Of a DNA stretch of 64,000 bases, positions 63,573 to 64,000 are shown piece after piece (the first letter of the stretch is position 1; each line of letters starts with the position of its first letter). Below the pieces are notes generated by a model. It did no database searches and had not been told where the DNA came from. It was given only the letters and a program-made list of their open reading frames with translations. Made by a program: the position numbers and the translations under genes. The DNA lies in NCBI RefSeq assembly GCF_030687395.1, contig NZ_CP117430.1, forward strand, positions 372,001 through 436,000, given 5' to 3'. Origin of the DNA: Pseudomonas wuhanensis. GTDB lineage: Bacteria; Pseudomonadota; Gammaproteobacteria; Pseudomonadales; Pseudomonadaceae.

Positions 63573-64000
63573 ATGAACACCTATCGACAACCCGTTTCAC
63601 AGCAAGATACGCACAGCAAAGTGATCGGTTACCTGCTGTGGATTTTTGGTTTTACCGGGGCTCACCGCTTCTATTACGGCAGGCCGGTGACCGGGACGAT
63701 CTGGTTTTTCACCTTCGGCTTGCTGGGTATCGGCTGGCTGATCGACCTGTTTCTGATCCCTTCCATGGACCGTGAAGCGGACCTGCGTTTTTCCGCCGGC
63801 CCCATCGAATACAACGTTGCGTGGATTCTGTTGACGTTTCTCGGGGTATTTGGCGTACACCGGATGTATCAGGGGAAGTGGGTCAGCGGATTGCTGTACC
63901 TGGTGACGGGCGGGGTGTTCTTTCTGGGGGTGTTGTATGACTTCTGGACGTTGAATGACCAAGTGTCGATTCGCAACGCTCAGAATAGAGGCGCCTTCCA
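63573..64000 (+). CDS. Double TM2-domain membrane protein, truncated by the window end
   Basis: Begins MNTYRQPVSQQDTHSKVIGYL; 142 codons are visible with no stop. Two TM2 units are present: IFGFTGAHRFYYGRPVTGTIWF with WLIDLFLIPSM (residues 22-62), and LGVFGVHRMYQGKWVSGLLYLV with LYDFWTLNDQV (about 90-134). The G-x-H-R-x-Y motif and the DxF turn of TM2 proteins are both seen in each half. Function unknown; continues past position 64000. Confidence 0.85.
   Translation, partial: MNTYRQPVSQQDTHSKVIGYLLWIFGFTGAHRFYYGRPVTGTIWFFTFGLLGIGWLIDLFLIPSMDREADLRFSAGPIEYNVAWILLTFLGVFGVHRMYQGKWVSGLLYLVTGGVFFLGVLYDFWTLNDQVSIRNAQNRGAF

Overview
The window is chromosomal DNA of a fluorescent-group Pseudomonas (P. 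fluorescens complex). This rests on three things. The long run of housekeeping genes follows, as far as I remember it, the Pseudomonas order (rppH-ptsP, lgt-thyA, folA, ilvD, mutM, coaD, ftsYEX-rpoH, thiSG-trmB, hemW-rdgB-metWX-proC-pilT). The proteins are typical gamma-proteobacterial in sequence. More than a dozen intergenic gaps carry paired copies of the short palindrome gtgggagcgggcttgcccgc, the REP/REPIN family of fluorescent pseudomonads. I see no rRNA, tRNA, CRISPR array, prophage or plasmid genes.

Layout: 1-7.6 kb holds the end of a likely transporter, a HAD phosphatase, rppH-ptsP (mRNA 5' decapping and the nitrogen PTS), an NRDE protein, a TauE/SafE permease, lgt and thyA. 7.6-10.4 kb is a divergent cadR/cadA heavy-metal efflux pair with a typical MerR-type promoter. 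10.4-17.2 kb is an aminophosphonate locus: LysR regulator, ABC importer (ATPase, double-length permease, binding protein), FAD oxidoreductase and a PhnZ-like HD-domain diiron oxygenase, with no PhnY hydroxylase next to it. 17.4-20.1 kb is an overlapping GTPase/membrane-protein pair of unknown role, followed by folA, a TcyP-type cystine carrier and the phosphorylcholine phosphatase gene pchP.

A 1421-bp IS4-family element with a frameshifted transposase sits exactly in the hairpin tip of the terminator between pchP and ilvD. Upstream of ilvD is a compact accessory cassette (about 27.3-30.8 kb, minus strand): a 23-residue peptide gene with its own promoter and a strong ribosome binding site, a hairpin, then a SagB-type flavin dehydrogenase, an AurF-type diiron oxygenase and an MFS exporter, all translationally coupled. 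It looks like an undescribed peptide-modification (RiPP-like) system without a YcaO cyclase and is the most interesting thing in the window.

From 31 to 41 kb come rlmI, an HDOD gene, mutM, a ferredoxin gene, coaD, the long-chain alcohol oxidation set laoCBA with divergent laoR, and a sulfurtransferase. From 41 kb to the end there are an AraC regulator, a YheT-type hydrolase, rsmD, two M16 peptidases, ftsYEX-rpoH, mtgA, thiSG, trmB, and a long minus-strand series from yggS and proC through metXW to hemW. pilT (without an adjacent pilU), an NlpC/P60 lipoprotein-like hydrolase and a truncated TM2-domain gene close the window.
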